From NCBI GenBank assembly GCA_029582265.1, contig CM055822.1, positions 2,291,057 through 2,355,056 on the forward strand: DNA of 64,000 bases. Direction: 5' to 3'. Below, piece by piece: positions 63,860 through 64,000 of the stretch. The notes under the pieces were generated by a model that was given only the letters and a program-made list of their open reading frames with translations, did not search any database and was not told the DNA's origin. The stretch comes from Zoroaster sp. YZ-2022 (Eukaryota; Echinodermata; Asteroidea; Forcipulatida; Zoroasteridae). The position numbers were made by a program, and so were the translations under genes. Within the stretch, counting starts at the first letter, position 1, and every line of letters starts with the position of its first letter.

Positions 63860-64000
63860 CTATACACAGTCTTGAATCCAACAAAAACAGCGGGTGGATC
63901 GAGTTTGATGGATTTGGTACACATGGCTACATGCTCTATTCACTGGGCTATATACATGTACAATACTGAATCCACCAAAATCAAGCAAAACCAGGGGGTG

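Overview
The window looks like nuclear DNA of a marine invertebrate, most likely a deuterostome such as an echinoderm. This assignment is an inference. The evidence is AT-rich DNA, short symmetrical phase-1 EGF exons separated by 0.3-4 kb introns, many MITE/SINE/LINE fragments, very abundant minisatellites, and an EGF-CUB-EGF architecture reminiscent of fibropellin-like proteins. There is one assembly gap of about 500 N (344-843).

The main feature is one large gene on the minus strand, from 61394 down to the stop codon at 23566. Its 5' end lies outside the window or was not recognised. I resolved 28 coding exons by matching conserved EGF cysteine patterns to GT/AG borders. In transcript order they are 16 exons carrying 17 EGF modules (one exon carries two), one CUB exon (38324-38686), ten single-EGF exons, and a last exon with a transmembrane helix and an 8-residue basic/acidic cytoplasmic tail. 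The product would be a single-pass cell-surface or matrix-facing adhesion/receptor-type protein of at least about 1,200 residues. Most modules carry O-glucose and/or O-fucose consensus motifs and about eight look calcium binding. Two adjacent exons (26463-26583 and 25710-25827) have lengths that break the reading frame as sequenced.

The 3' flank of the gene (window 1-23 kb) is mostly repeats. It holds a 5.2 kb array of a 41-bp minisatellite (16019-21205), an inverted pair of a MITE, LINE 3' ends, tRNA-like SINE heads and a possible transposase remnant. A few plus-strand candidate exons (11897-12104, 13122-13239, 15334-15452) may belong to a second, opposite-strand gene; the one at 13122 looks like the end of a leucine-rich-repeat domain.

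The introns of the EGF gene carry further arrays with units of 36, 31, 39, 21 and 87 bp. The most striking pattern is that several of them are built from the gene's own exon edges. The 31-bp array begins exactly at the 5' splice site of exon 36956-37075, so about 79 copies of a donor-like sequence follow the exon. The 87-bp array downstream of exon 55920-56033 repeats the last part of that exon plus its donor. Exons 33726-33842, 29734-29853 and 36956-37075 (acceptor side) show the same kind of edge duplication. Upstream of the first visible EGF exon is a 1.8 kb non-autonomous hAT-type element with an 18-bp terminal inverted repeat and a perfect 8-bp target duplication.
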